Shown: positions 10,441 to 22,368 of the stretch, piece after piece
Position numbering within the stretch: the stretch's first letter is position 1
Layout of the letters: each line of letters begins with the position of its first letter
Assembly (NCBI GenBank): GCA_033439295.1
Contig: JAVTLE010000018.1
Location: forward strand, 186,001 to 250,000
Source of the DNA: Deuterostichococcus epilithicus
Taxonomy: Eukaryota > Chlorophyta > Trebouxiophyceae > Prasiolales > Stichococcaceae
Length of the DNA: 64,000 nt
Reading direction: 5' to 3'
Position numbers and translations under genes: made by a program
The notes under the pieces: model-generated
Seen by the model: only the letters and a program-made list of their open reading frames with translations
Database searches by the model: none
What the model was told of the DNA's origin: nothing

Positions 10441-12246
10441 GGTCAGGACACTTCCTCTCCTCGCTATCGTGCCAGTGATCGGCTTGCTCGCGGCCGGTAT
10501 CGTGGTAGTTACTCACTCCAGTTCCAAACAGGCGCTGTCACACTCCGTGGCCTGCATCAAGGTGAGGGTCATGCAGCAAATGGTTGACAAAGCTGCTGCG
10601 CTCTGCTGCAGCTGTCGGGGAGGCCCATGCTTGTCCATGCGCGATGACCGCAGGCAGGGAGAACAGCGGCGAAAGGGGCGGAGGTGGGTCCCAACAGCAA
10701 GCTGGCAGTATATGGGCGGGATTGGGACGAGCGCATTGAGTACTTCAATCAGCACAAGCCCGAGCTCAACCCGGCACAGCTGTGGGATCTCTTCGCGCCC
10801 TTGTGGGACTGCGATGGCGACGTGGAGAGGCTAGGCCTCATCATGGACGGCGGTGCGTTGCCCTCAGGCATTCCCGCGCTTCTCCATACCTGTCATGCAC
10901 GCTGGCTCAACTCCACAGTTCGCAAGTGGCTCCGAGGGGCCAGTGGCTGCTGCAAGGCACACACGCATTCGGCAGAGCCCCTGAGTTTATTTCCCACTGA
11001 CACTCCCGTGCAGGAAAGTGGATTTGCGACGTCAATGGGCTGTTGACGGCCAACCCTTCGTGCACAGTCTACAGCCTGGGATGCAATGGCGAACTCTCCT
11101 TCGAGAGACGAGGTCCTCGAACGGGCACCGCAGTGTAAGGTGCGACCCCCCCTTTTCAGCCACAATTGCTGTGACTCGAGCATCACCGCCATTGGGATGA
11201 AGCATACACTTGTGCGATGTCCATGACGCCTCTTCCTTCGCTGGTACCAGATCCATACGTTCGACCACACGCTGGGCCCTGAGACAATCGCCTATGTGCA
11301 AAGCGTGCCAGGCGTAATGTTCCATCCCCTGGGCATAACCAGGTGAGGAGTGCCACGGGTGCGGGCCCACTGCACCTGCATACGAGCTGCTTGATGCCAT
11401 GGTAATTTGCACATCCAGCAGCAAGGTGTGAAATGCTGGCAGCGTTGTCACTGCGTCTAGTGGTGACTGTCAGTGGTGACTGCAAGGAAACCATTGAGGG
11501 CTGCATCTGGCGTGTGGCGCCAGTGACGGTGTGTTGCGGGAGCAGAACCCACCAAACTTCACGAGCATCCTGAAGTCAATGAGGGATCTGGAGCTTGATT
11601 GGATTGACGTTTTGAAGATCGACATCGAGGGTGCGAGTCTTCATCAGTCATCTTCAGACATGTATGAGCATTGACAGCCATCAGCATCGTCGTCCAACTC
11701 AAACCGTCTCTGTTTTGTCACGTAGGGTCGGAGTGGCCGGTTTTTGCAGAATTGTTCAACCTCAATGAGACCATTCCCAATTCTCAGGTTTGTTGACTGC
11801 TCAAATGCTACGCCTCTTGCATTGTGCTTGTTGCATCCTCAGTTTGCATGTGCTTTGCTGCAATCAGGAATGCTTCGCTGCATTCAGCACTATGGTTTCT
11901 GCGCTGCAGATTCTGGTGGAGCTCCATTGCGACCAGGCCAAGGGAACCCGCCAAGACCTATTCGAAGGATTCTTCGTCGACATGTGGTGTGCAGCGGGTC
12001 ATTCGCCTGCTGTACTGTAATGTGCCCAACTTCCGCCGACTACCTCGTCAGGAGGCTCTGCCAACACACTGCTATATTTTGCCACTGATGCGTGTATTGC
12101 AACGCTTGTGCAGGCGGCATGGGTATCGCGCTTTCCACAGCGAGCCCAACTTCCACTCCGGCAACCCAGAAAACACTCAGGAGTACAGCTTCATCAAAGT
12201 GGACGACGACGGCAACATCGTCAAGAGACCAGCCACGTCCGACTAA
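10441..12246 (+). CDS. METTL24-like methyltransferase, type II membrane protein, with an apparent +1 frameshift
   Basis: Eight exons join in phase: 10441-10560, 10654-10852, 11014-11139, 11251-11342, 11524-11630, 11726-11787, 11910-11986 and 12114-12246. One extra base in exon 3 (about 11101-11108) breaks the frame; without it the model is exactly 304 codons plus stop. The N-terminus is a signal anchor (LLAIVPVIGLLAAGIVVV). The body matches the Methyltransf_22/METTL24 family: GGKWICD, then VYSLGCNGELSFE, IHTFDHTLG, DVLKIDIEGSEW and a final GYRAFHSEPNFHSG block. These are predicted SAM-dependent enzymes of the secretory pathway with unknown substrate. Without correction, translation stops at 11137-11139. 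It may be a new pseudogene or an assembly indel. Direct repeats flank the gene. Confidence 0.75.
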
Positions 12247-13038
12247 GCATGAAGTGGCACATGCAGGCGACACGGACTCACGAAGTACTGCTGGAGGAGA
12301 AGGAAGCTTAGAGAGGGTCTGACAGCTGTCGAGCTGTTTCGCCGACAATTGTCACGACAATTGGCCTTTGTTCAGCATAGTCTCAGTTGACAGTCTGTAC
12401 TGAATTTTGCGGCAATGCCGTCATGCATGGCGGCTGAAGGCCACAGGAGACGCACGGATGTACTTCGGACCAGAAGGAAACTTCCGACGTGCGATTTATT
12501 CTGTAATTTATTTCCAACAAATCAGTTCTCACCGTCCGACAAACCCTTGCAAAATTTGGGGAAATCGCAGGTATCGGGGGTCGACTGCAGTTTCCCACTT
12601 CTGCCTGTGGATGCTAGTGGACGCTACGACCCTGGCTCCCTGGGCCTCTGCTGTCGTAACCCCGCACACCACAAAACTAGCATCCAGCGTGCACATATGC
12701 TGCACATCCAGGATAAACATAGACGATAACCGTTTATCTGAATGCTCGGCTCTGTGAACATTCCTCGGCTCTTCTCCTTCAGGCACGTTGTCAGCACAGG
12801 TTGCACAACACGACAATATACGTCGATCCAAGCCTGTCCATCTGCAGCGTGAGCCCCGGTGGCCAGCGACAGACGGGCGACAAGCGTTCTGAGACAGCGT
12901 TGAGGGTCACGCCTGGAGCAGCGGCCTCGTGTGAGCATTGTGACAGCTGTAGCGCACGCGGCAGACATTGGTGGGTGGCCCAGGCGGGCGCTGAGGGAGC
13001 CCCAGCGCCTGGAGCTGCAACCTCACCGCAGCTCCTCC
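12247..13038. other. Intergenic interval with dispersed-repeat copy B
   Basis: Holds the methyltransferase 3' flank (a TGTAA occurs near 12500), repeat copy B (12590-12710) and the presumed promoter of the amino-acid transporter. No supported gene. Confidence 0.45.
12590..12710 (+). repeat. Dispersed repeat, copy B (downstream of the methyltransferase)
   Basis: Direct repeat of 10115-10217. This copy is ~18 bp longer because GTGGATGCTAGTGGACGC is internally doubled. It is followed by AT-rich sequence. Confidence 0.75.
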
Positions 13039-16000
13039 ATGGTGGGCGCCACTGATGCGGAGGAGTCGCTACAGGTGAGGCAGCACATCGCGCATGCCGC
13101 AAGCACAGCCTGCGGACGGCTCGCGCAGCTTGCAGCGGTGTATATGCATCCCGCCTGTGAAATGCATTTCGAAGAACCCCAAGATAGATTCCGTATTCTG
13201 AACGACAATCTGATTATGACAACGCCGCACGCCTCACTCGTGTATGTGTGACCTTCCGTTCAGGAGGACGAGCGCGTGCCGCTGCGCAGGGTGAGCGATG
13301 AAGCGAGCGAGGAGGACCCTTTCGTCGAGGTGGTGGAGGGCGCGGAAGGGAGGCTGCCACGGTTTAGGCGCCATGATCCCCAGGTTGGTGCCACGCCCCT
13401 CAGCCTCCCACGTCCATGGGAACCAGACATGGGACAGCTTGCTGCATGTCCTCGAGCCGCTCACCCTGATCCAGGCAGCGCAGCTCGAAGCTGTGTGTGC
13501 TGCTGCGCCCGCACCGCCTGCGTGCGGCGCGCACTCACAGCCACCCATCGTGACACAATCAATCTCTGACGGCATGCTGCATCTGCACTACCCCTAGCCT
13601 GGCCACACTCGCCAGCCTGTGACTGCGCCACTAACCGCAGGACGACGAGCAGGAGGACAAGCAAGGAGTCGCTAAAGCAAGGTGAACTCATATCTGAGAG
13701 TCTGCAAGTGTTTCTGTTGAGTCTGCTTGCTTGACAGCGCAAGCGAGTCTATCGACACGCCTTCACGCTTTGCGCATCCCCTTCGTGTGCACAGCGGAAG
13801 CCTCTTCATCAGTGTGGTTGGGGCGGGCGTGCTCGGCCTGCCGTTCGCTTTCAGGCAGGCCGGCCTCGCCCTCGGCGCCGGGTTCCTCACTGTGGTCGCC
13901 GCCATCGCTTTGTACTGCATGCTGCTGCTGGTGCAGTGCAAACGGTGCGCGGCCTGCTCCTCCATGCTACTAAAAAGGCTGCCGGGGGACCCAAACACAA
14001 TTTGTGTGCTGGGGTTGCGTGGCATTGTGGGACTGCCAGCGTAGGGCTGCGCAGCTGCCCGGCACTGGCCTCAAGCCATCAAAATCAAATAGTCAGCCGT
14101 GCAGATCGAGGGTTGCAGGATCGTGTCTGGAGGCATTGCCGATCAGGCCCAGGCGCTGACAGGGTGGAAGCAGCCGACAGGACATAGCATGATGCGCCCA
14201 CCTCACTGGCGGCACCAGTGCCCATCCCATGGCACCGCGTGGCATGCCACTGCGTCTTGACAGCCCTGGGGCCACAAGGCAGTGCCAATGAGGGATGTGT
14301 AGGGACAGAGAGCAGCGGTAACTCTGGCGCGCTGGGACTGGCCTGTAGCTTCTTGTCATGGATTTTCCTTCTTAACATCAACATATCTATATGGCCTATC
14401 GCAATGTAATGCAAGCGCGTGTCTCGGCCGCAGACACCTCGAGGAGCATGGGGTAGTGAGCTATGGGGAGGTCACTCGCCACACGCTTGGCCGCGGCGGT
14501 CAGCGCCTCGTGGACACGCTGCTCATCATCAGCCAGACCGGTGCGGGGGGCACCTTAGCGCCGTGGCCTGCGGCCGCTGGGATCCAGGTCGACTGTGACA
14601 CTCTTGCTGCGGCGGCTGCACCTGACCTGTGCACGTTGTGCGCTCGGAGGTGGCAGCGCACCTCGAGTGCTCGTGAGCTGCCGCTCAAAGCCCAGCCGAG
14701 CAGCAGCTGCCTGTTGCGGCATGGCTTGCAGCGTTGGCGGTCGCTCCAGCATCGGGTTTGGCGCAGCCATGCAGCCTGAGTTCTCGTGGTTTCCACTTGA
14801 AGCGTGCCGCTCGCAGGCTTCTGCATCGCGTATCTCGTCTTCATCAAGGTGCGCCCTCCCTGTGTTGCTTGTGCTCCTCCTCCGGCCACACGACCTGTAC
14901 TGCCGCCCTGACTGCAGAGTGTGTGTAGAGGAACACCAGGTGTTAACCTGGTTCAAAAACGTGTCGAGCTAGTTTCATGTGTTGAGCGAAAACCGAGTAG
15001 CCCTCCGCGTCACTTATGCAGGCCAACATCGCGTCGGTGCTGCCCATTCCGGGCGATGCCGCGATCGCGGCGCTGCTGCTGCCGCTCATCGGGCTGGCCA
15101 TGCTGCGCGGCGTGGCGGCACTGGCGCCCGTCTCGCTTGCCGCCGATGCCGCCATGATTGCTGGTGAGAGGCTTTCTTGCTTTTCGAAAGCTGACGCCAT
15201 GCTCATGTTCATTACAGAGCATCAATCGAGCTGGCTACCGCCCAATGCAGCCAGATGTTGGTGGAAGATTCTGCAGCTTCTTACATGTGCGGCTCATCAT
15301 GCAAACTTCATGCGTTCCCGTACCTCACCCCTTGGAGTGTCTGCTTGGCACCTGCAGCCGCGCACGCAGCCCTCCCAGCTCAGCGACATACAGGGTGCCA
15401 CCCCTCCGCAAGCGCAGGCTTTGCGGTGGTGCTCTTTGACGACGCGCTGTCGCTGGCGCGGCACCGCCCCCCCATCCAGCTGGCCACGGGCTGGGCGTGC
15501 CTGCCCTACCTCTTTGGCGTCGCCATCTACTGCTTCGAGGGCGTCGGCATGATACTGCCCATTGAGGCCTCCATGCACACGCCTCACCACTTTGACGCGG
15601 TGCTGGCGGGCACCATGGCGGCGGTCACGGCGCTGTACGTCGGCTTCGGCTCGGTGAGAGTCACTGATTTGCCATTGCCCCGCGCATGTCTGCATCTGCG
15701 CCTCTCATCCTTCCCTGGCGCCCGCTGGCAGCGCACAGGGGGCTGTTGCGTGGTTTCCTCTGGAGTTTCAGCGCCCCGCCTGCCGTGCTCCTCAGCCAGG
15801 CCACATGCGCCCAAACTCTCCGTGTAGCGCCCCTGTAAACATGGCAGTTGTTGTGTGCGACTTCGCAGGTGGGCTACCTGGCGTTCGGGGACAAGACGCA
15901 GGACATCATCACCTTCAACCTGTCGGCCGGCTGGAGCACGCCGGCGGTCAAGGCGGCGCTGTGCGCGGGGCTGTTTCTGACCTTCCCGCCCATGATGATC

Positions 16001-16915
16001 CCCGTGTACGAGATCATCGAGCGCAGCCTGGCCAAGCGGGTGCGGCGCTCGTACGCTTCTCCCTGCATGCATGGAGAACTCTTTTGTGACAGAGCACCGG
16101 ACACCGCATGTCAGACGCTGCAACTGACAGGACCTGAAACTCTTCGGGGTGTAGATAGAACCAGGCAGCGCGCTTGGCTGGCTTGAAACATTGAATGACA
16201 GTGCCTTGCTGTTACGAGGCTTCAGGGCACAGCTCCAGCCCCTAAACAGCCGAGGCGCACCAAGTGCCCCCGGGGTTGGGCTTTCATACCGGATCATGCG
16301 CTCTGTGAAGCAGTCAACGCAGGTGGCACAGCGTCGATGCAGCTGTGGTTCCAGGCCAGTCTTCGTGCTGCCGCGCAGAGCTGGTTCACCGCGCGCTTCC
16401 GGGGGCAGCGCAGGTGGACAGTGTTTCGCGCCATCCGCAGCGCCATTGTTGTGGGCGCGACGCTCGTCGCCATGTTTGTTCCCGGCTTCGGCGCCTTCAT
16501 CAGCCTCATCGGGTCGCTGGCCTGCGCGCTGCTGGCATTTGTCATCCCCACCATCTGCCACCTCAAGATCTTCGGCAAGACGCTGTCCTGGTGCGCGCAT
16601 GTGGCATGTTGTTGATTTCTCTATACAATTGGCTGATTCGTTGGACACGTGCAACTGGATGATTGGCTTGACATGCCAGTCGGGATGCAAATGGGGTGAG
16701 ACCTGAAGTGTGCAGGGCCACGGCATGCATGTCCTACCAGGTTTTGCTGGTGGTCGGGTCCTCGTTGCCCTGTTCCGCCGCTCACCCCTTCCAATGTGTG
16801 CAATTCCAGGTGGCAGTACTCGCTCAACATCTTCATGGTGGCGTTTGGCACCGTCGGCGCCATCATTGGCACCATTGATTCCGTCAGAAAGCTGATCCAA
16901 CACGCCTCTGCGTGA
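13039..16915 (+). CDS. AAAP-family amino-acid transporter (vacuolar AVT3-like)
   Basis: Eleven exons join in phase: 13039-13074, 13264-13383, 13641-13681, 13738-13944, 14434-14540, 14817-14848, 15022-15163, 15418-15653, 15869-16039, 16379-16590 and 16810-16915, giving 469 aa. The first ~70 residues are acidic, cytosolic and non-conserved. Transmembrane domain 1 starts with SLFISVVGAGVLGLPFAFRQAG, the signature of the Aa_trans family. About ten further hydrophobic helices follow, including VAIYCFEGVGMILPIE, VGYLAFGD and FPPMMIPVYEIIER. Relatives export neutral amino acids from plant and yeast vacuoles by proton exchange. The start ATG is the first of a 12-codon exon and is less sure. An acceptor at 16342 would add 12 in-frame residues. 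All introns are GT-AG. Confidence 0.88.
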
Positions 16916-17647
16916 CCGGCGGCCTCAGCAGCCCTGAGCCATGTTTGCCCGCAAGCATTCTTTCCCAGGGAGACACGGGTGGCGGTCGTGTTCCTGAGCG
17001 AACGATTCTTATGATTTTGTGCCGGCGCTTACCGCACCAGGCCTTGAATGAATTAGCCTTGATTTCGCCGTTTTAGTCTGTGGTGCAGTCTCGGGGCTAT
17101 TCAGGCGCACTCCTCGTGATTCTGCATGGCAATATCACGCAAGCCAGATCGTACGGGTTCTTTTGAGTCTGAAGTGCTCCCATCAGGCATTCTCCGGCGC
17201 GTCCGGCACTTCTGGTTCTCCACAGCTACGTACTGGGCGCCGGAGGTGCCCACGCGCAAAGAATCGATTAAGTCTGCAACTGCACGGCGAGGCAAATGCA
17301 ACCAGATTCGGCCTGACGCACCGCACTCGGAGGGAGCCTGACGCCGAGAGGTTGCACTGCAGTCACCTACACGACCCGTGAACTACTGTCACAGGTCGAC
17401 AAAGGTAGTCGGGCGTGCAGCTTTTGAACACAGAATAATTCGCAACATGAAGTACTAATGGGCCACTGTCGTGATGCAATAGGCAACTCTCTAATTCGAA
17501 CGAGGTGCCTGTCTTGATTGCAATCATGATGGTCTCGTGGTCAACATGATGGTCTGATGGCCGCCCACTTACAAAAAGTTGAAGCACAAATTCATCCATT
17601 CTTATCGCAGGTCAACGGATCGGGGACGAACAGGCGATTGACGATTT
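16916..17647. other. Convergent intergenic interval
   Basis: 3' flanks of the transporter (plus) and the GT23-like gene (minus). A minus-strand TGTAA lies at 17569-17573, ~75 nt after the GT23 stop. A short direct repeat (CATGATGGTCT) occurs at about 17525-17555. Confidence 0.45.
17569..17573 (-). terminator. TGTAA polyadenylation signal of the GT23-like gene
   Basis: The minus strand reads TTTTTGTAAGTG ~75 nt after the stop codon. TGTAA is the usual green-algal polyadenylation signal. Confidence 0.45.
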
Positions 17648-20014
17648 TCAATAATAGTAATCAAATTCAGTGACATTGACCTGAGCAACATCTACAAAAA
17701 GCGATCCTGCATTGCATAGCAGCGTCGCGTGCAATTCGTCGATCAAGCGGCACCAGTTGCTGGACAGTGTGCCGACCCACGCTTTGCATTCCAAAGCGAG
17801 CTGCAAGTTCACCAGGCTCTGTAACATTTCTGCGTCTGCTCCCGTTCGAAGCGCACAGGCAACCGTACTAATGCTGGGGTCAGGCTTTCGTGTTGTGTTT
17901 GCGAACTCAACATCCCACGTGGTGTTTTCCGCAAAGTATTGTATGACCTTCTCATCTTCCGTAGAAAGGAAGATGTGACGGTCCAGCAGTGCGGGGTTGT
18001 TGGCCTGCATTCGCATAGCTTCGACATTGTAGGCCTCGTCTGGCGAGGGCGGGTACTCGATCGCCTTGTCGCCGCGGCGCACGTGTACCTGTGCCAGGAG
18101 TTCACCCGTCCTCACCTTCCGGGCGTGGCATGCCAGCGAATGCGTGTCTTGCTTCTGAACAGCGTTGACGCGAAACCGAAAGACCGACCCATGCAAGGAG
18201 GCAAGCAGCATTTCGATCGCCCTGAAAGCACGACCTGACCAACAAGGAAGCACATCTCACCGATATGGCCCTCGAGAGGTCGTGCTGCCCGGGAAAGACC
18301 TGGCTCCGCACACGTTGCATCTCGGCAAGCGTCCTGGCGTTCGGCCTTAGCGTGTAGGCAGCGCCCATTGCGCGCCACCTGCGGGAGTGTATCAGCGCAT
18401 CGAGCCAGCAAACATGCAGATTCCTTCTCCACCACACTAGGTCCTGCCGCTCTACGTGTAGCAATGCCGGAGTCAACGCATGCACACGATTTCAACAGCT
18501 CGCCTACGTTGCACTGGGTCCTCCAGCATGTTCGCATTGACTCACCAGTAATGCCACCTGTGCCGAGGAATGCCCGAGATGCCCAGTATAGGGTGTTAAC
18601 GAGTGGGCACATCCAGACGCTCGGCCGAGAAGCCTGCATGAGCAAGGCCGCATGCTCTCGTTGCAGACGATTTTCCAGTGCACAGCAACTCGGAAGCAGG
18701 CGGTGGCGCTCTGCCTGCGGTGAGTAACAACCACACTGATGATGCCTTACCAGCAACGTCCTTGAGGATGCGTATGTGCGACTGTTCTGCGCCCCGAATG
18801 TGATCTTGCGCATCTGTCAGATCCAGGTCGTTAAAGTTGCAGCTGCTCAGCCGCTCGAAGAAACAGTCGTCCGTGTTGAGCAGCCCTTCGCAATACGGCC
18901 CGCTCGTGTAAATCGTGTGCGGCTCGTAGTATTGCAGCAGCAGCACGCGGTTCAGCTCCAGCGCTACGGAGAGAACGATGCCCAGACCGTGAATCTGCAC
19001 ATCCAGATCATACACTGTTAACTCGAAGTCGTCAGCACAGCAATAGGTATACTCACAAAGGTGCAGGTACCACGGCGCATCACGATGAGGGAGGCACGGG
19101 ATGGCGACTCGGGCTCGGCAAGTGCATCACCTGGCTGCCAATACCAGTGTTGAGGGGTATGTGAAGCAAGAACCTGCACAGTTCAACAGGCGACATCGAT
19201 CAGCGTGCATTTGATTGTCATCCCATGATTGCTGACTCCACACACAGGTAGCCACATGAAGGCAACACATGCAGAGGTACAAACATTGGCTGCGCATTCT
19301 GCATGCATGCATTGCTACACCTGGCATTCGAACAGTTTTCTGGATGCTGGTTCCGGTAGATGTCCCGTAGGACCTCTGCTGAGCCGAATAGGGCAGAACG
19401 ATCCTCTTCCCTTTCGGGCCACTGAGCAGTCAAGTCCCAGATGCCTGCCATGCAGAACAAGAAAGGTCATACGCTCGCTCGGGGACAGGTCCTTCATCAA
19501 CCGTGCATTGTGGATATGTGTAAACCCAAAGCTCTAAAAACGTTAAATGATTCGGTGGTCAAGACCTGCCTCGCCTTGCAGATCGTCGCTGGTGGGGCAT
19601 CGTGTCGCCAAGTGCACTTCTTTCAGCGCCTCATCATATAGATGATGCCTGACTCCACCTGCAGCTGCACCTCCGGCCCCGCCTCCCCCACCTGCTTCGT
19701 TGCCGCTGGCAACATCGCTGCTCGGCCTTGCCACTGGCACATTCACCCAAAGTTCGTGCCCAGATCGCTGGAGCCTGCGATCGAAGGCCGCCCTCATTGA
19801 GCAATCACTCTTGGCTGCAGCTCATGAACACGCAAGCGCACCGCTGCTTTCGTGATTGGCGTACGCCCAGGGCACTCGTGAGCTCAGGGCAGCACTGCTG
19901 ATATCTCACTCACCCCGAAGGATTCGCACTACCGAGGCTGTAGCCAATGGCAAGCAGCACGGCGCATACAAATCCCGCACAGAGGTGACCAGTGCGCCGG
20001 CCGGCCATGCGCAT
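17648..20014 (-). pseudogene. GT23-like (alpha-1,6-fucosyltransferase-like) gene with an in-frame nonsense codon
   Basis: Exons 20014-19914, 19774-19575, 19444-19321, 19173-19131, 18994-18751, 18633-18546, 18378-18261 and 18088-17648 join in phase (453 codons). Exon 1 encodes a signal anchor (AGFVCAVLLAIGYSLGSA). Exon 2 includes a Gly/Ala-rich stem and HLYDE. Exon 8 begins with QVHVRRGDK, the GDP-fucose-binding motif of FUT8/NodZ-type enzymes, followed by IFLSTEDEKV and LSSNWCRLIDEL, comparable to FUT8's C-terminal blocks. Intron 2 is GC-AG. In exon 6 codon TAA (18596-18598) stands where the paralogue has Tyr, before the catalytic motif. Everything else is intact, so the damage is recent, polymorphic or a sequence error. 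Confidence 0.75.
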
Positions 20015-20520
20015 TGCCTCAGGTGCCAAGCAGCCTTTGACAGGAAACCAACTGAGTCATGTATATCAGAACGCCGCAGCAGAGCAGGTCCGGATCAAGA
20101 CTAGAGCTTCTGCTTCGGTTTCAGATCGAGTTGCGACTGAGCCCAACGTGAGACGCTAGCACTGCAGGTCCACGGAGCAGCTTCGGAGGACGTGGCTGGG
20201 GACCGTATGATCCCAACGCTTGTTGATGAGCTCGTTGACAGCGATGGGGCATGTAGCATCGTTGTGGATTTGTGGCTTGGTCCCGAGCGCGACAAATGGT
20301 TACACACCGAATTGACGTTTGTCGTATCAGCTGTATTTGCTGCGACGACCGACAATACACCTATTCGGCCTTATTCGTGTAATTAGCAGCAAGCTCGCCT
20401 CAGCAACCTCGCTGTGCACACAGATGACTGTGCATCTTTTTCAACTCGGCTGAGATTTGGCATCGCAGCAGATTCTGCGACTCAATGTATCATGCTGGAC
20501 CCCTAACGCACACGAAAACA
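20015..20520. promoter_or_regulatory. Divergent promoter region of the two GT23-like paralogues
   Basis: 506 bp lie between the start codons. The arrangement suggests an inverted duplication with a shared control region. No TATA box stands out; function is inferred from position. Confidence 0.4.
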
Positions 20521-22368
20521 TGTCACGATCGCGAAATCAGTCGAAATCAATCGTACTAGGGGTTGTTGCCGCCATCGTGCTGCTCACTGGCGTTTGGCTT
20601 TGGGAGGGCGCAGGCGGCGGCGATAGCAACAGGAATGGGTGGTGCGTATCAGTCCAGGGGACTGTCTGCGTCACAAGAATGGTGCACCTGCTGTTGTGGG
20701 GTCGATGCCGCAGTACCTTGGTAGTGTTGCTGCAGGATCCGGCGATCCGACATCTGGGAGCGCATGGAGGCGCCGCTTGCTGGTTCCTCAAACCCTGAAC
20801 CCCAAATAGACCCATCTAACATCAACGACAGCAACGGAGACGGGGACAGCCATTATCCTTATCACCTGTATGACGAGACGCGCCCCACTTTTCAAGATGC
20901 CACCAGATGCCCATCCGCTGATGATTTGCCCGGCATCTTTGATTTCACTGCACACTGGCCACGGCAAGGCGGCGCCGCTCTGTTCGGCACCTCAACCGTC
21001 CTCCGGGACGTGTATAGGAGCCAGCACCCAGAAAACTGCACGAATGCCCGATTCTTGCTCCACATCACGCAATCGGGCGGCATCGGCAGCCAGGTGTGTG
21101 TTTTGTCCTGCTCGTCATGTTGTGAGATGGCTTCATGCAGCGCCATGCTGCTGCAAATGCCTTTATTTGATTTAGTTCAGTTCATTTCCAATTACGTGCG
21201 CAGGTCCACATCGTTGGCACAGCTTTGGCCAGAGCACTGGAACTGGGTCGTGTGCTGCTGCTGCAATACTAATCAACCGCAGACAATCTGGACGGATGGC
21301 CCGTACTGCGAAGGGCTGCCGAACATGGACGACTGCTTTCTCGAGAGGCTGAGCAGCTGCAGCATGGATGACCTCAACACCACGGAGGTTCAGCAACACT
21401 CTCTGCACGAGGAGCAAGGGCACATCCGCGTCCTGTCGGATTCAGCTGGTGAGGGTGCGGAGTGATGACTGAATCAAACCTGCATCCGAAAAGCTGCTGT
21501 GCCACGGCAATGCACAGCGGGTACTTTGAGATCCAAGCATGCCGATATATGCATCTCGTTCGCGCAGGCTACTCTCTGGAACGCTTGGATGTTCCCAGCC
21601 GGTATCATCCGCTGCTGGAGCTTTCTGGCATCCCGCCGCACAGGTGGCATTACTGGTGGCGTGCTATGAGTGCAGTCTACGTGCTGAGACCGAACAGTAG
21701 GACGCTTGCCGAGATGCAGCGTGTGCGGGAGCAGATTTACCATGGGCCCGAGGACCTGTCGAGAGCCATATCGGTGAGATGCATCCGTGCGTGAGCCCAA
21801 AACACATCGGTCATCCACGTTGTGCCGAATCAACATAAACTGGGTGCACGAGGATGCATCTGATTTTTTGCAAATACCATCCCTGTTGAGCCTTGCGACT
21901 GCAGCCGTGATGTTGTGCCGTCACAGGTGCATGTGCGGCGGGGCGACAAGGAGACTGAGTATCCCCACTCACCAACTGAGGCCTATGACAACGAAGCAAC
22001 GCGGATGCAGGCCAACAACCCTGAGCTGTTGGACCGCCGTATTTTCCTGTCTACAGAGGATGAGACTGTGATCAGCTACTTCAAAGATAACACGACGTGG
22101 CAGGTTGATTATGCTGATAGCGCTCGGAAACCAGACGCAAAGATGTCGACCACCGACTATACACGGCTCAGTCCGGGCGGCACTCCGACGGAATTTTTGC
22201 AGAGTCTGGTGAACCTGCAACTCGCTCTAGAAACGAGTGCATGGGTGGGGACGCAATTGGTGCCGCCTCATAGATGAGTTTAGCGCGACCATCTTGTGCC
22301 GGGTGTACTCGCCCTTTGTTGACGTAGCCCAAGTCAACGTCACGGGACTGTCCGCGACTTATCATTGA
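20521..22368 (+). pseudogene. Second GT23-like paralogue with two frameshifts
   Basis: Exons 20521-20641, 20736-21093, 21204-21448, 21568-21773 and 21927-22368 align with the minus-strand paralogue end to end. Exon 1 encodes a signal anchor (SIVLGVVAAIVLLTGVWLW). VHVRRGDKETEY and IFLSTEDETV in exon 5 are the fucosyltransferase motifs. Two lesions are seen: an extra A in TACTAATCAACC (about 21271-21277), which gives an immediate stop, and loss of 8 nt at about 22252-22255, after WVGT, which removes the LSS of the paralogue's LSSNWCR. Three introns of the sister gene are cleanly absent here. A poor-quality G/C-run region with an N follows 10-200 bp downstream. Confidence 0.75.

Noticed and set aside
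14921-14941. Extra small exon in the amino-acid transporter (between FIK and ANIAS)
   Set aside because: An AG acceptor and GT donor exist, but direct joining 14848 to 15022 is in phase and gives the family's expected sequence.
15584-16903. 439-codon minus-strand ORF
   Set aside because: It lies antisense to well-supported exons and introns of the amino-acid transporter; GC-rich codon use opens the opposite strand. No domain seen.
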